Assembly: GCA_031270615.1 (NCBI GenBank) | Contig: JAISXE010000147.1 | Coordinates: 1-5,869 of the forward strand | From: Spirochaetia bacterium | GTDB taxonomy: Bacteria > Spirochaetota > Spirochaetia > DTKZ01 | Direction of reading: 5' to 3' | Length of the DNA: 5,869 nt | Part shown: piece by piece, positions 5,741 through 5,869 of the stretch | Layout: every line of letters starts with the position of its first letter | Numbering within the stretch: position 1 is the first letter of the stretch | The notes under the pieces: model-generated | Databases searched by the model: none | The model's input: the letters and a program-made list of their open reading frames with translations, nothing else | Told to the model about the DNA's origin: nothing | Program-made: the position numbers and the translations under genes

Positions 5741-5767
5741 TCCCCTATAACCACTGTCAACAAGTTA
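5741..5767 (-). promoter_or_regulatory. LysR gene upstream signals: ribosome site, TTGACA box, possible operator
   Basis: On the minus strand, AGGGGA (5746-5741) is a ribosome site. A consensus -35-like TTGACA (5760-5755) lies just upstream of it. Its best-spaced -10 partner, TAAAAT (5738-5733, spacer 16), overlaps the ATG and would leave the ribosome site untranscribed, so the true promoter is unclear; TATAGG (5749-5744) is a weaker alternative. TAAC and GTTA (5748-5751 and 5764-5767) form an interrupted dyad of the sort LysR proteins bind for autoregulation, though its spacing is not the usual T-N11-A. Confidence 0.35.
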
Positions 5768-5774
5768 AGAAAAA

Positions 5775-5827
5775 TATCTGCGCCTTTTTGGCGCTCCCGC
5801 GCCAAAAACCGGGCTTTCCGCTGCAAT
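5775..5827 (-). repeat. dispersed variable-hairpin repeat, copy 4
   Basis: On the minus strand this reads ATTGCAGCGG, core AAAGCCCGG, then a perfect 10-bp stem (5799-5808 with 5785-5794, four-base loop), then GGCGCAGATATTT. Bases 5806-5827 match 10-31 exactly in inverted orientation. It lies about 40 bases upstream of the LysR start. Confidence 0.65.
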
Positions 5828-5832
5828 TCCTC

Positions 5833-5868
5833 AGCCCCTGCGGGGCTTGCGGGATTTCCGCTGCAATC
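5833..5868 (-). repeat. hairpin and second half-copy of the dispersed repeat flank
   Basis: AGCCCC (5833-5838) pairs with GGGGCT (5842-5847) over a TGC loop. TTTCCGCTGCAATC (5855-5868) repeats, 40 bases on, the flank of copy 4 (13 of 14 bases) and is the exact complement of 9-22. The element runs off the window edge. Confidence 0.5.
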
Positions 5869-5869
5869 C

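Overview
The window carries four protein-coding genes set in unusually repeat-rich, hairpin-rich intergenic DNA. Left to right they are a solitary family-5 solute-binding lipoprotein (+, 249-2054), tryptophanyl-tRNA synthetase trpS (+, 2954-4030), a HAD-family phosphatase or phosphomutase (+, 4027-4710, start codon overlapping the trpS stop as ATGA), and a LysR-type regulator on the opposite strand (-, 4763-5734), convergent with the HAD gene. No rRNA, tRNA, transposase or CRISPR array was recognised.

The organism is a bacterium. The genes at 249-4710 are GC-rich in third positions, which is why long antisense shadow frames exist. The TrpRS belongs to the version with a GKDNESHVE motif, and the lipobox is LGAC. 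Together with genome-style interspersed repeats these make a GC-rich spirochaete (Treponema-like) a reasonable guess. This is inference from recalled family patterns and is not proven here.

The 899-base gap between the lipoprotein gene and trpS (2055-2953) is not coding. It holds a long near-perfect hairpin just after the lipoprotein stop (2081-2117), a GC-rich stretch of small hairpins (2135-2246), and 3.25 tandem copies of a roughly 206-bp unit (2247-2915). Each full unit contains at least four hairpin modules. The final partial unit ends in a perfect 18-bp stem directly before the trpS promoter. A second, dispersed repeat family occurs four times (near 10-63, 113-164, 2068-2134, 5775-5827). 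It has a constant core AAAGCCCGG followed at once by a hairpin whose arms differ in sequence between copies but stay nearly or fully self-complementary.

In function, trpS and the HAD gene look like a two-gene, translationally coupled unit. The lipoprotein has no permease or ATPase partner in view, and the LysR gene has no divergent target in view. The LysR gene is visibly AT-richer than its neighbours and has a clear Shine-Dalgarno sequence. The lipoprotein gene and trpS lack one and instead have a promoter -10-like box only 6-8 bases before ATG, which suggests leaderless or nearly leaderless transcripts.
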